Source: Nitrospira sp. (lineage in GTDB: Bacteria; Nitrospirota; Nitrospiria; Nitrospirales; UBA8639). Taken from it: a stretch of DNA of 62,063 bases. Location of the stretch: assembly GCA_028819435.1 (NCBI GenBank), contig JAPPLK010000049.1:1-62063 (forward strand), given 5' to 3'. The position numbers and the translations under genes were made by a program. Below, piece after piece: positions 1 to 8,198 of this stretch; positions within the stretch are counted from its first letter, which is position 1; each line of letters begins with the position of its first letter. Under the pieces are notes generated by a model. It saw nothing but the letters and a program-made list of their open reading frames with translations, did no database searches and was not told the origin of the DNA.

Positions 1-83
1 GACAGTTGGAAGCCAGAATAATCAAGCGGTTGCGTGAGTTCATGAAGGCCGAATTGCAGGATTTCGACGCCTTACGGAACTAG
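1..83 (+). CDS. C-terminal fragment of an unrecognised protein (cut by window start)
   Basis: An open frame enters from the left edge (codons in register from base 3) and ends at TAG 81-83. The visible 26 residues are charged and look helical (LEARIIKRLREF, then MKAELQDFDALRN). I do not recognise the family. The stop abuts a palindromic repeat that begins at base 84. Confidence 0.4.
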   Translation, partial: QLEARIIKRLREFMKAELQDFDALRN

Positions 84-226
84 GGAACCTCTGATTTACT
101 GCACTATCGGGCGCAGGGCTGCGTTGTGTCCTCGCTCAACCTTCACCTATCTCTATGATAAGCCTCAGGTTTCGCTCCGGGACGCCTTGCCCTGCATCCC
201 GCTATCACAATAAATCAGAGGTTCCT
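84..226. repeat. 143-bp imperfect palindromic repeat (MITE-like)
   Basis: The left arm starts GGAACCTCTGATTTA and the right arm ends TAAATCAGAGGTTCC. The arms stay alignable for about 55 bases each with scattered mismatches, leaving a central stretch near 141-169. No open frame of note lies inside. The structure resembles a non-autonomous miniature element; its mobility is an inference. Confidence 0.7.
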
Positions 227-407
227 TGAGCCTCCCATTCCCCCATCCACATTTTTTTGTTTCAGGAGCTTGACTTTTGGAAAACAGGATTTACCTCTTG
301 CTTTGACCATTTCATGAAGTCCTCGAACCATCAGGGTTTCCGAATATTATCATACAGTTACCACACATCGAAAACCGAGATTATTAACTAAAGGAGGAAG
401 TTGTCAC

Positions 408-722
408 ATGGCCACACAAACCAAGGAAAAAGAAGAAACCAAGGGCACGGCGGCCAAGGGCTTTTTGCCCCTTGGCGACCGCATTTTCGTGACCTATACG
501 GAAGAACTCGAACGCACGGCCGGAGGGATCTACGTGCCGGATTCCGCCAGGGAAAAACCCCAACGGGGAACGGTTGAAGGTGTCGGAAGAGACGTCAAAT
601 CCCTGAAAGTCGGAGACCAGGTCCTCTTCGACAAATATTCCGGAACCAAGATCAGGATCGAAAACGATGATTGCCTGATTCTGAGAGAGGAAGACATCCT
701 GGGCGTCTTCGTCGATTCCTAA
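408..722 (+). CDS. groES: Co-chaperonin GroES
   Basis: A 104-residue cytoplasmic cap protein of the GroEL chaperonin that closes the folding chamber. The GroES barrel is recognisable: FLPLGDRIFVTY at the N-terminus, GGIYVPDSA at the mobile-loop region, then GTVEGVG, the VGDQVLFDKYSG segment and a C-terminal CLILREEDILGV. There are about 12 extra charged residues before the usual N-terminus. A strong ribosome site (AAAGGAGGA) precedes the ATG. groEL follows after 61 bases, the standard operon. I found no CIRCE operator upstream, so HrcA control is not indicated by the sequence. Confidence 0.97.
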   Translation: MATQTKEKEETKGTAAKGFLPLGDRIFVTYTEELERTAGGIYVPDSAREKPQRGTVEGVGRDVKSLKVGDQVLFDKYSGTKIRIENDDCLILREEDILGVFVDS

Positions 723-783
723 ATATTTAAGTAACCCCAAAGAATAAAATTCAAGTATGACTTTAATTTGATGGAGGAACATT

Positions 784-2421
784 ATGTCTAAGCAGCTATT
801 GTATAGTGATCAAGCCAGGAGCGCGATTCTCCAGGGTGTGAACCAATTGGCCAATGCCGTCAAAGCCACGTTGGGTCCCAAAGGCCGGAACGCCATTCTG
901 GACAAGAAATTCGGCGCCCCCACGATCACCAAGGACGGCGTGACCGTCGCCAAAGAAATCGATCTCAAGGATCCCTACCAGAATATGGGAGCCCAACTGG
1001 TCAAGGAAGTGGCCAGCAAAACCAGTGACGTGGCCGGTGACGGTACCACGACCGCCACGGTGTTGGCCCAGGCCATTTTCCGCGAAGGCGTGAAGCACCT
1101 CAGCGCCGGCGCGAATCCTATGGAATTGAAGCGCGGGATTGAAAAAGCCGTTGAAACGGCCACCTCGGAACTGAAGAAGCTCAGCAAACCCTGTCAGGAC
1201 AAGAAAGAGATCGGGCAAATCGGCGCCATTTCCGCCAACAACGACTCCACCATCGGCGACCTGATTGCCGAAGCCATGGACAAAGTCGGCAAAGACGGCG
1301 TCATTACCGTTGAAGAAGCCAAGTCCATGAGCACCTCGCTGGACGTGGTCGAAGGCATGCAATTCGACCGCGGGTACATCTCCCCCTACTTCGTCACCAA
1401 TGCCGAACGCATGGAATCCTCTCTCGAAGATGCGTTTCTCCTGATCCACGAAAAGAAAATCAGCGCCATGAAGGACCTGCTCCCCATCCTGGAGCAAGTG
1501 GCCAAAATGGGCAAACCGCTCGTCATCGTGGCCGAAGACGTCGAGGGTGAAGCCCTGGCGACCCTGGTCGTGAACAAACTGCGCGGCACCCTGAACATCG
1601 CCGCGGTCAAAGCACCGGGCTTCGGTGATCGCCGGAAAGCCATGCTGGAAGACATCGCCATCCTGACCGGTGGCCAGGTGATTTCCGAAGAAGTGGGCGT
1701 GAAACTGGAGAACGTGAAACTCACGGACCTCGGTCGCGCCAAGCGCGTGACCATCGACAAGGACAACACCACGATCGTGGAAGGCGCCGGCGACCCCAAG
1801 CAGATCGAAGGCCGGGTCAAACAGATCAAGGCGCAAATCGAGGAAACCACCTCGGATTACGACCGTGAAAAACTGCAAGAGCGGTTGGCGAAGATCGTGG
1901 GCGGCGTGGCGGTCATCAACGTCGGGGCCGCGACGGAAACCGAAATGAAAGAGAAGAAGGCCCGCGTGGAAGACGCGTTGCACGCGACGAAAGCGGCCGT
2001 GGAAGAAGGGATTGTCCCCGGCGGCGGCGTGGCGCTGCTCCGGTCGGTTCCCGCGTTGGAAAAAATGAAACTGGACGGCGATCAACAATTCGGCGTCAAC
2101 ATTGTCCGGCGGGCATGCGAAGAGCCGATCCGGCTGATCGCGGAGAACGCCGGAGTCGAAGGCTCGATCGTGGTGGACAAAGTCCGTAGCGCCAAAGCCA
2201 GTAACGGGTACAACGCGGCCACGGACGAATACGTCGATCTGGTGGATGCCGGTGTCATCGACCCGACCAAAGTGACGCGCTGCGCGTTACAAAACGCCGC
2301 AAGCGTCGCGGGCTTGATGCTCACCACCGAAGTCACCGTGACCGATCTGCCGGAAGAAAAGAAAGAACCAGCCATGGGCGGCCACGACCACGGCATGGGC
2401 GGAATGGGCGGCATGATGTAA
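784..2421 (+). CDS. groEL: 60-kDa chaperonin GroEL
   Basis: A 545-residue ATP-dependent chaperonin that works with GroES as a double ring. Diagnostic stretches are visible in order: [20 protein letters not shown], the nucleotide-binding [14 protein letters not shown], the [10 protein letters not shown] region of the apical domain, [18 protein letters not shown], and [14 protein letters not shown] near the C-terminus. The Gly-Met-rich tail (GMGGMGGMM) is typical. The length matches the family. It is the distal gene of groESL and is followed by an intrinsic terminator. A long minus-strand open frame inside it is only a shadow. Confidence 0.99.
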   Translation: MSKQLLYSDQARSAILQGVNQLANAVKATLGPKGRNAILDKKFGAPTITKDGVTVAKEIDLKDPYQNMGAQLVKEVASKTSDVAGDGTTTATVLAQAIFREGVKHLSAGANPMELKRGIEKAVETATSELKKLSKPCQDKKEIGQIGAISANNDSTIGDLIAEAMDKVGKDGVITVEEAKSMSTSLDVVEGMQFDRGYISPYFVTNAERMESSLEDAFLLIHEKKISAMKDLLPILEQVAKMGKPLVIVAEDVEGEALATLVVNKLRGTLNIAAVKAPGFGDRRKAMLEDIAILTGGQVISEEVGVKLENVKLTDLGRAKRVTIDKDNTTIVEGAGDPKQIEGRVKQIKAQIEETTSDYDREKLQERLAKIVGGVAVINVGAATETEMKEKKARVEDALHATKAAVEEGIVPGGGVALLRSVPALEKMKLDGDQQFGVNIVRRACEEPIRLIAENAGVEGSIVVDKVRSAKASNGYNAATDEYVDLVDAGVIDPTKVTRCALQNAASVAGLMLTTEVTVTDLPEEKKEPAMGGHDHGMGGMGGMM

Positions 2422-2453
2422 GAGCTTCGAAGCATTGCGCTTCGTGTTTAAGC

Positions 2454-2496
2454 AACGCAGGCCCGAGGGAATGTTCCTCCGGGCCTGCGTTTTTTT
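2454..2496 (+). terminator. Rho-independent terminator of groESL
   Basis: A GC-rich stem with arms ACGCAGGCCCGAGGGA and TCCTCCGGGCCTGCGT around a short loop is followed immediately by a run of T (2490-2496). It starts about 30 bases after the groEL stop. Confidence 0.92.
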
Positions 2497-2526
2497 GAGG
2501 CTGCTTCGTATTCCTGTCATTTCCTT

Positions 2527-2562
2527 CTTCTGTAGCCGCGCCATCTCATGACGCCTTCTTTT
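2527..2562. repeat. Dispersed repeat E, copy 1
   Basis: The segment containing TGTAGCCGCGCCATCTCATG and ending in TCTTTTAAG reappears in reverse orientation near 6654-6690 with a few mismatches. The rest of 2497-2644 holds no gene that I can see. Confidence 0.6.
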
Positions 2563-2644
2563 AAGGGGCCATTGATACGAAAATAGCCTCCTTGTTGTCA
2601 TCCCCTACTATCCCCCTCTGTCATCGTTGTCTTTTCTCTTTCCG

Positions 2645-3655
2645 TCATTCTTGCTTTCTTTCCTCGAAACGCGACAGATCAAAAACAGCAAAAAGCGGCA
2701 GGTGGTCCGAATACTTGCCCGCCTTGGCATCAAAAGATGTTTTTGCTTCAACTATCAGGCCATCCAGGGCCTGATTGTAAATGACGTGATCGATGGCGTA
2801 AGGGTATTTCCGATTAAAGGGCTTCGGATGTTTGACTCCGTGCAGCGCTTTTTCCAGGTCAACATATGTTCCGGTCTTGCCACCGGCTTCCAGTCGTAAC
2901 CATACGGCGTCGCTCAACCAGTCAAGCTGCCTGTTGAAGTCGCCGGCAATGATAAAATTCTGTCCTGAGCGGTCGCGAGCATTGATCCAGGCAGACAATA
3001 CGTCAATCTGCTTATTGAGGATGCCGCACGGACCGGAGTTTTTGCCCTCCACAGCTTGGTACCTACATCCCGATTTCAGGTGTATGGAAAGCAGGTGCAA
3101 TGGCGCGCCGGTTGCTACCTTGTTTTCTCCATCAACGTGCTCCAAGACGAGATAGACGCCCCTGCGTCCCGAACCATAATCCCCTTCCAGTTCCCTGACG
3201 TCAGGTTGTCGAACCACCCGTATTCCCAAGCGCTCACTCATGTCTTTGCGAACGGCAAATCCCGTACGCTGCATCAATCTGTTGTTGGCAGAATGAGAAC
3301 AAACCGCGAACTTACGGCTGGGTCTTTCCGATATGTGAATATCATAATCCGCAACCGGAAATATTCTCTTTGCCGCACTCAGATTCTCTACTTCCTGGAA
3401 CGCAACCACGTCCGCACCAGTCCGGTCCAGGTACCTCCTGAGGTCCTCATACTGCGATGAGTCCCGTGGCCGGCAACCCTTATCATCAGCAGCAGCCAAG
3501 TGTTCAATATTCCAGGTGGCCAGGGTGAGAATCCGGTCGTCGGCAATACCCGGAACGGGCATCCATATCAGCAATAGCGCACTAACCAGCCACCCTGGTA
3601 TTTGCCGGACGGCCAAATGGAGAGCGTGGTGAACGTATTTAGAAATCAACCGCAT
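2645..3655 (-). CDS. Secreted endonuclease/exonuclease/phosphatase (EEP) family protein
   Basis: 336 residues with an N-terminal hydrophobic signal segment (PGWLVSALLLIWMPVPGIA) followed by the EEP fold. EEP motifs appear in order: TLATWNIEH (metal-binding Asn), FQEVEN (metal-binding Glu), IAGDFNRQ (the DxN catalytic pair), IDHVIY and the final SDHLPLFA with the catalytic Asp-His. Members hydrolyse phosphodiesters or phosphomonoesters; the substrate cannot be deduced. The signal peptide places it outside the cytoplasm. The ATG has a good ribosome site (GAGGT) inside the end of the preceding small gene, and the two overlap by 17 bases, which suggests coupled translation with the brnTA operon. 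Confidence 0.85.
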   Translation of the reverse strand: MRLISKYVHHALHLAVRQIPGWLVSALLLIWMPVPGIADDRILTLATWNIEHLAAADDKGCRPRDSSQYEDLRRYLDRTGADVVAFQEVENLSAAKRIFPVADYDIHISERPSRKFAVCSHSANNRLMQRTGFAVRKDMSERLGIRVVRQPDVRELEGDYGSGRRGVYLVLEHVDGENKVATGAPLHLLSIHLKSGCRYQAVEGKNSGPCGILNKQIDVLSAWINARDRSGQNFIIAGDFNRQLDWLSDAVWLRLEAGGKTGTYVDLEKALHGVKHPKPFNRKYPYAIDHVIYNQALDGLIVEAKTSFDAKAGKYSDHLPLFAVFDLSRFEERKQE

Positions 3656-3794
3656 CGGCTACCTCAACTTTCAAAACTTTTTGTCCCGCCATAATCTTTC
3701 TATGACGTTCCTGTGCAGGTAACGTTTCCAGATGCTGCACCATAATATTTGCCATTTCTCGTGCAATTTCTCTAGCTGATAGCTTACGCTTCAT
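3639..3794 (-). CDS. Small 51-residue protein between brnA and the EEP gene
   Basis: A short frame starting MKRKLSAREIAREMANIM and ending VLKVEVADAVDF. It is charged and likely helical with a short beta-like tail. It begins 10 bases after the brnA stop and overlaps the EEP gene by 17 bases, so it closes an otherwise odd gap in a tightly packed minus-strand operon. I recognise no named family. Reality is supported by the overlap geometry and the protein-like composition, not by homology. Confidence 0.6.
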   Translation of the reverse strand: MKRKLSAREIAREMANIMVQHLETLPAQERHRKIMAGQKVLKVEVADAVDF

Positions 3795-3804
3795 GGGTGC
3801 CAAT

Positions 3805-4053
3805 CTAGTTCTTGAGTGAGCCTTCCACCGCCCGGCGAATGAATTTTTGGTACGAAATGCCTTCCTGCGCCGCTCGTTTGCGGACGGCGTTCAATAGCGG
3901 TTCGGAAAACCGCAGATTGACTTGCCTGGTCTTGGGCAACAACTTAAACGTAACGGGGGTAAACTGTTTCAGATTCAGGTAGTCCGTCAGATCCCGCTCC
4001 AGAAACTGTTCGGCTTCCTGATCGGTCTTAAATCTTGGCACTTTCTTCTTCAT
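3805..4053 (-). CDS. brnA: BrnA-type antitoxin (ribbon-helix-helix)
   Basis: 82 residues from the chosen ATG at 4053 (MKKKVPRFKTDQEAEQFLER); a start seven codons upstream is possible. The N-terminal part (FKTDQEAEQFLE) is typical of BrnA, and the C-terminal RQVNLRFSEPLLNAVRKRAA followed by YQKFIRRAVEG forms the RHH DNA-binding segment. BrnA neutralises the BrnT ribonuclease and represses its own operon. It overlaps the end of brnT by 26 bases, the normal toxin-first order for this system. Confidence 0.88.
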   Translation of the reverse strand: MKKKVPRFKTDQEAEQFLERDLTDYLNLKQFTPVTFKLLPKTRQVNLRFSEPLLNAVRKRAAQEGISYQKFIRRAVEGSLKN

Positions 4054-4336
4054 ATTTCCGGGCCTCCTTCTCATGCATGTACCGAGCGCTGATTGGACGG
4101 AGCCGCACCGTGTCGTCGACTTTCCTGATGGTGAAGACTACCAGCATCGGTTTTGCCGTTTGCGCCCGACCGATAGCCAGATTGCGCTCCTCTTGTTTGG
4201 CGTGCCGCACATCAGGCGCAACCAACAGGTTATCCTGCTGCAAGAAGTATTCGATCTGTTTGGGGCTGAGTCCATGTTTTTGGCAATGCTTCCGATTCCC
4301 CTCATCCCATTCAAAGCCAGAGAACGCTAGTTTCAT
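4028..4336 (-). CDS. brnT: BrnT-type ribonuclease toxin
   Basis: 102 residues matching BrnT along its length: FEWDEGNRKHCQKHGLS, then a D-x-R-H-A-K-Q-E-E-R segment, LAIGRAQ, LVVFTIRK and RPISARYMHEKEARKYEE. BrnT has a RelE-like fold and cleaves RNA, lowering translation. It is the first gene of a minus-strand operon with brnA, a small gene and a secreted EEP enzyme. A perfect inverted repeat directly upstream (4347-4366) is the likely autoregulatory site. Confidence 0.9.
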   Translation of the reverse strand: MKLAFSGFEWDEGNRKHCQKHGLSPKQIEYFLQQDNLLVAPDVRHAKQEERNLAIGRAQTAKPMLVVFTIRKVDDTVRLRPISARYMHEKEARKYEEESAKI

Positions 4337-4346
4337 TATAGGAAAA

Positions 4347-4366
4347 GTATATATATTCTTATATAC
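4347..4366. promoter_or_regulatory. Inverted repeat upstream of brnT (candidate BrnA operator)
   Basis: GTATATA and TATATAC flank the six-base centre TATTCT, a perfect 7-bp palindrome 11 bases before the brnT start. RHH antitoxins commonly bind such AT-rich palindromes over their own promoter. Confidence 0.6.
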
Positions 4367-4428
4367 AAATAGCTACAGAAAATGTTGGTTCTGAAGAAAA
4401 TAGAAAGAAGACAACAAGGCAAAGACCC

Positions 4429-4495
4429 TGTATCCCCAATCTGGTCGGGGATGACGGCAACGGAAATGCGGATTCCTCGCTACGCTCGGAATGAC
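4429..4495. repeat. Dispersed repeats G (part) and C between brnT and the AAA ATPase gene
   Basis: ATCCCCAATCTGGTCGGGGAT is a palindromic relative of the repeats at 6700-6800 and 54910-54960. It is followed by GATTCCTCGCTACGCTCGGA at 4471-4490, a copy of the family also present near 6630 and 8650. No gene is seen in 4367-4588. Confidence 0.6.
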
Positions 4496-4532
4496 TATGT
4501 TAGGGATGATCAGACATGATAAAGACCGTAAA

Positions 4533-4562
4533 ATTGACAATATATTTGTCAATTATCATAAT
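4533..4562 (+). promoter_or_regulatory. Sigma-70 promoter overlapped by a 21-bp palindrome
   Basis: A -35 box TTGACA (4534-4539), a 17-base spacer and a -10 box CATAAT (4557-4562) precede the AAA ATPase gene. The perfect palindrome ATTGACAA-TATAT-TTGTCAAT occupies 4533-4553 and so covers the -35 box. A repressor bound there would block transcription. Confidence 0.75.
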
Positions 4563-4588
4563 ATTCACCAAATTACATAATTTTTGTC

Positions 4589-5770
4589 ATGGCTATGTCT
4601 GCTCCAAATATTACACGCTATCTTGATGCCCGAGCGCTTTTGCAACAGAAGTCCTGTTTTCTGTTCGGTCCACGGCAGACGGGGAAATCCACGTTGATCC
4701 GCCAGCAGCTCTCTGATGTCCGCACGTATAACCTGCTCGATCAGACGCTCTTTATCCGTCTCTCCAGAAATCCGGCGTTGATCAGGGAGGCGCTCACCCC
4801 GGACACTCAGCTCATTGTAATCGACGAAATTCAAAAGATGCCGGCGTTGTTGAACGAAGTCCAACTCATGATCGAAGAGTACGGCATTCGCTTTTTCCTG
4901 ACCGGATCAAGCGCACGGACGTTACGCCGCAAAGGCGTTAATTTACTCGGCGGCCGGGCGCGCTCCCGCGTGCTGCATCCATTTGTGCGTACCGAACTCG
5001 GCGAACATTTTCGTTTGGAAAGGGCGCTGGAATTCGGCTTGCTGCCGTCGATTTATTTTTCCGACGCGCCGGAAGAAGATCTGGCCGCCTACTCGGGAGA
5101 TTATCTCAAGGAAGAAGTCGCAGCCGAAGCCCTGGTCAGGAATATCGGCGCATTCAGCCGGTTCCTTGAAGTGGCGGCACTCTCACACGGCCAGATGATC
5201 AATTTCTCGCAGATTGCGAGTGACGCCCAGGTTCCTGTCTCCACAGTTCGAGAGTATTACGGTATTCTTCGAGACACGTTCATCGCACACGAAGTCCCCG
5301 CCTATACCGAAACCCGCAAACGCAAGGCGATCTCGACTTCCAAGTACTATGTGTTTGACGTTGGTCTGGCGCGGCACCTGCAGGGGCGTCGTGGTCTGGC
5401 CTTGGGCACAGTCGAGTACGGCGAGGCGTTCGAGACTTTTGTATTACAGGAAATCAAGGCATTCTGCGATTACCACCAGCTCAGCCCGCCAAGATACTGG
5501 CGTTCCAAGTCCCAATTTGAAGTGGATTTTGTTGTCGGCACACTCGCCATCGAAGTGAAGGCCAAGAAAACCATATCACACCGGGACCTGAAAGGATTAC
5601 TGGCACTCCGGGAAGAAGCCCTGATGTCACGCTACGTGCTGGTGTCCATGGAACCGACGGCTCGCCAAGTGGATGGCATTATCATTCTGCCCTGGCAGGA
5701 GTTTCTTGATCGACTCTGGAACGGCGAGTGGATGACCAACATGGAGCCTTCGTCACATTCTGCAAAGTAA
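4589..5770 (+). CDS. AAA-type ATPase with DUF4143 nuclease-like C-terminus
   Basis: 393 residues. The N-terminal AAA_14 domain carries Walker A FGPRQTGKST near residue 27 and Walker B LIVIDEIQKM, followed by the sensor FLTGSSAR. The C-terminal half is DUF4143 with the winged-helix region (QIASDAQVPVSTVREYY) and a PD-(D/E)xK-like core, FEVDFVVG...AIEVKAKK. Family members are often near toxin-antitoxin genes; their target is not established. No ribosome site precedes ATG 4589, and a second ATG six bases later is possible; the predicted transcript start lies only about 20 bases upstream. The promoter palindrome implies tight repression. Confidence 0.85.
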   Translation: MAMSAPNITRYLDARALLQQKSCFLFGPRQTGKSTLIRQQLSDVRTYNLLDQTLFIRLSRNPALIREALTPDTQLIVIDEIQKMPALLNEVQLMIEEYGIRFFLTGSSARTLRRKGVNLLGGRARSRVLHPFVRTELGEHFRLERALEFGLLPSIYFSDAPEEDLAAYSGDYLKEEVAAEALVRNIGAFSRFLEVAALSHGQMINFSQIASDAQVPVSTVREYYGILRDTFIAHEVPAYTETRKRKAISTSKYYVFDVGLARHLQGRRGLALGTVEYGEAFETFVLQEIKAFCDYHQLSPPRYWRSKSQFEVDFVVGTLAIEVKAKKTISHRDLKGLLALREEALMSRYVLVSMEPTARQVDGIIILPWQEFLDRLWNGEWMTNMEPSSHSAK

Positions 5771-5832
5771 CGTCATTTTTGTAGTCGGGGATGACAGGGA
5801 AAAAAGATTCTGGCATTTCTGGCGACCCAACG

Positions 5833-6252
5833 TCACCGTGTCTGCCACGGATTGACCACCTGTACCTCTAAAACGTCGAAATCTCTGACGTTGCGGGTTA
5901 CTATGGCGAGGTCATGGGTTTTCGCGGTTCCCGCGATCAGCGCATCGCCCAAGTCCAGCGTGCGTCCGAACCGGTGCGCTTGCGCCCGAAACCGGGCTGC
6001 CCATTCCGCCCCTACTCTCTCCAAAGGCAGGATGCGGTCTTCGTATTCAGCAATAACCCCCAGCAGACTATCCTGCAGACCGGATCGTCGTTGTCCTTGC
6101 GCCATACGCTCTAAGCCATATTCCAACTCGTGTATTACAATTGACGACAGCCATAGGTCGTCGTGTTTGGTGAGAAACGTGACGACGCGTGTGTGCGGAG
6201 TGCTTCGTATGACCTCTGAGATGACGTTCGTATCCAGAAGATAGCCGTTCAT
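5833..6252 (-). CDS. vapC: PIN-domain ribonuclease toxin (VapC/FitB-like)
   Basis: 139 residues with the PIN-domain acidic set: LLDTNVISE at the N-terminus, the Glu of IVIHELEYGLER, then LDLGDALIAGTA and the closing LAIVTRNVRDFDVL. VapC toxins cleave tRNA or rRNA. It overlaps the upstream antitoxin gene by four bases (ATGA type), the standard translational coupling of the system. Confidence 0.9.
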   Translation of the reverse strand: MNGYLLDTNVISEVIRSTPHTRVVTFLTKHDDLWLSSIVIHELEYGLERMAQGQRRSGLQDSLLGVIAEYEDRILPLERVGAEWAARFRAQAHRFGRTLDLGDALIAGTAKTHDLAIVTRNVRDFDVLEVQVVNPWQTR

Positions 6253-6530
6253 GCTCTTTCTTCATCGATGAACGGGATCTTCCGGTCAGAACGGCGGCTC
6301 GGGACTTGAAGCTCTATTCCACGCGGCATGTTCTCAACCAGCCACTGGCCCAACGGCTTGCGTGGCGGCGTTTTCGCGTCCCACGTAGCGGCGGGCACGA
6401 CCACGAATGACCGGCGGGTGCCGATTCGCTGTGGTCCTTCCTCTTCGGCAAGACGTAGAATTTCGGACAGTCGCGCCTTGGCTTCGGCCACGGTCCACGC
6501 CCGGTTGAGTTTGGCATGTTTGGTAGTCAT
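6249..6530 (-). CDS. Phd/YefM-type antitoxin of the PIN toxin
   Basis: 93 residues from ATG 6530, chosen because GGAGGG sits six bases upstream; earlier in-frame starts extend into the promoter region. The N-terminal AWTVAEAKARLSEILRLAEE is the Phd/YefM DNA-binding helix pattern and FVVVPAATWD the strand that follows. The C-terminal tail (GIELQVPSRRSDRKIPFIDE) probably wraps the PIN toxin. The protein neutralises the toxin and represses the operon. Confidence 0.85.
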   Translation of the reverse strand: MTTKHAKLNRAWTVAEAKARLSEILRLAEEEGPQRIGTRRSFVVVPAATWDAKTPPRKPLGQWLVENMPRGIELQVPSRRSDRKIPFIDEERA

Positions 6531-6552
6531 AGGCCCTCCAATCAACATTTTA

Positions 6553-6569
6553 TAGTCCAATATAGACCA
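6553..6569. promoter_or_regulatory. Near-palindrome upstream of the antitoxin gene (candidate operator)
   Basis: On the minus strand TGGTCTATATTGGACTA has dyad-related positions (TxGTCxA / TxGACxA) and lies about 23 bases before the antitoxin start. It is AT-rich at the centre, as expected of an autoregulated TA promoter. Confidence 0.45.
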
Positions 6570-6629
6570 TGTTTGAGGTTGAATCAAGAAGTCTCAGCCC
6601 CCCCCAAGTTTGATACGGCTAATAGCAGA

Positions 6630-6810
6630 TTCCTCGCTTCGCTCGGAATGACCGCTTAAAAGACAGTGCCATGAGATGACGCGGCTACAAATACAAAGCC
6701 CCTGGATTCCCGATCAGGGCGGGGATAACAGAAGAAGAAAGGCAACGACCTTGGACTTTCGATTGAGATCCCCGATTAAAAATGTCGGGGACAAGCGTCG
6801 AGGATGGTGA
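6630..6810. repeat. Cluster of dispersed repeats C, E and G
   Basis: In the gene-free stretch 6588-6852 there is ATTCCTCGCTTCGCTCGGAA (C), then TTAAAAGACAGTGCCATGAG continuing to CGGCTACA (E, also at 2527), then two facing G units: CTGGATTCCCGATCAGGG and GATCCCCGATTAAAAATGTC. I see no gene in this region. Confidence 0.65.
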
Positions 6811-6870
6811 AAAGACGGCTGAGTTATGCGTATCTTGTTCCTCGAATGATGAGTGCGGTATGTTGCCGGG

Positions 6871-8007
6871 ATGCCTGACAATGACTTGACCATCACGCTC
6901 GGGGTTGAAGAGGAATTTTTCCTGGTCGACCCGGAATCACGGGACCTGATTGCTGATCCCGATCCTGCGATCTTTGAAACCTGCGAGCGGGCCAGCGGAC
7001 CGCATACCGTGGTGCGCGAATTTCTTCGATCTCAAATCGAGACCAACACCCGGGTTTGCGCGAATTTCGTTGAATTGCGTAACGCGCTGACCGAAACACG
7101 TCGATTGGTTATTGATGCAGCGAGGCAGCACGAAGTCGCGGTGATGGCCTCATCCACGCATCCGTTTGCCGACTGGCGACTGCAACTCCCAACGCCGAAG
7201 GAGCGATACCAACGACTGGCGATTACGCTTCAGGAGCGACGGTCTCTTCTCGTGGGCGGCATGCACATTCACGCCGGATTCGGCGACCCGGAATCACGCA
7301 TCCGGATCATGACTGCCCTCAGGCGCTACCTCCCGTTGCTGAATGCCTTGTCCGCGTCGTCACCGTTCAGTGCGGGCAGAGAGACCGGATTCAAATCCTA
7401 CCGGCTCAACCTTTTGAACGTGATGCCGCGTTTCTGTCTCCCGCCGGCATTTTCCACGCGACGCGAATATGAAAACCTGTTGGAAACGTACCAGTCTCTC
7501 AAGTTTATTGAGAACGGTAGCGAGTTCTGGTGGGATCTCCGGCCATCGCCGAAATACCCCACGATCGAGTTGCGTATCTGTGACGTCTGCACCAGCCTTG
7601 ACGACGCACTCGCCGTTGCAGCCGTGTATGCTTCTCTTATCCGCAAATTGCTCCGCCAGGATGCCGCCGGCGCGTTACCACCGGAACCGGCATCCGAAGT
7701 CATTGTCGAGAATCGATGGTTGGCTTCACGCTACGGTGTGATGGCGTTTTTCGGCGACCCCACCGTGGGCGGGCGCGTCGATATCAGTGATCAAGTGTCG
7801 GCGCTTGTCGAAGGTCTCACAGAAGATGCCGGGGCACTCGCTTGCGAGAAGGAGTTACGCCATTCTCTCACCATCATTCGGAATGGCGCCGGCGCGGACC
7901 GGCAACTCGATCACTTCCGGCTTTGCCGGCTCGAAGGCGACGGCATCCCGGACGCGGTGCGTTCCGTGACCGATCTGGTCATTCGGGAAACGATGGACGG
8001 TACATAG
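6871..8007 (+). CDS. YbdK-type carboxylate-amine ligase (GCS2 family)
   Basis: 378 residues from ATG 6871; a GTG 18 bases earlier (6853) is the alternative. The N-terminus ITLGVEEEFFLVDP carries the glutamate-rich metal site of the glutamate-cysteine ligase 2 family. Other matches are GGMHIHAGF, the PLLNALSASSPF segment, GSEFWWDLRPS and TIELRICDVCTS. Members form amide bonds with ATP and show weak glutamate-cysteine ligase activity; the true substrate is unknown. The gene stands alone between two repeat-rich gaps. Confidence 0.85.
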   Translation: MPDNDLTITLGVEEEFFLVDPESRDLIADPDPAIFETCERASGPHTVVREFLRSQIETNTRVCANFVELRNALTETRRLVIDAARQHEVAVMASSTHPFADWRLQLPTPKERYQRLAITLQERRSLLVGGMHIHAGFGDPESRIRIMTALRRYLPLLNALSASSPFSAGRETGFKSYRLNLLNVMPRFCLPPAFSTRREYENLLETYQSLKFIENGSEFWWDLRPSPKYPTIELRICDVCTSLDDALAVAAVYASLIRKLLRQDAAGALPPEPASEVIVENRWLASRYGVMAFFGDPTVGGRVDISDQVSALVEGLTEDAGALACEKELRHSLTIIRNGAGADRQLDHFRLCRLEGDGIPDAVRSVTDLVIRETMDGT

Positions 8008-8032
8008 CAACGTTGCTGTTTTTTCTTTCCGG

Positions 8033-8115
8033 CCCCCTCACCCCGGCCCTCTCCCGCGATGGGGAGAGGGAGAAAACAGCGAAGCTGTCAGGTTACGCTT
8101 CGCTAACCTGCCTAC
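8033..8115. repeat. Dispersed repeats B and D
   Basis: CCTCTCCCGCGATGGGGAGA (family B, also at 28486, 32959, 37936) is followed by CAGGTTACGCTTCGCTAACC (8089 on; family D, also at 13237). Both are palindromic. The gap 8008-8198 shows no gene. Confidence 0.65.
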
Positions 8116-8198
8116 GGGACTTGCTCTTGTGATCCAAGCGTTCTATTGTAGGGAAAATTTTGCTGTTTCCGGGATCAAAAAATCGAAAGAGGACTCGC

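Noticed and set aside
240-407. CIRCE operator for HrcA ahead of groES
   Set aside because: No TTAGCACTC/GAGTGCTAA dyad is present in the region.
384-782. Minus-strand frame opposite groES
   Set aside because: Antisense shadow of groES; no ribosome site and no protein-like features.
796-2088. Long minus-strand open frame opposite groEL
   Set aside because: It has low-complexity F/H/G/D-rich translation typical of the antisense of a GC-biased gene; groEL on the plus strand is certain.
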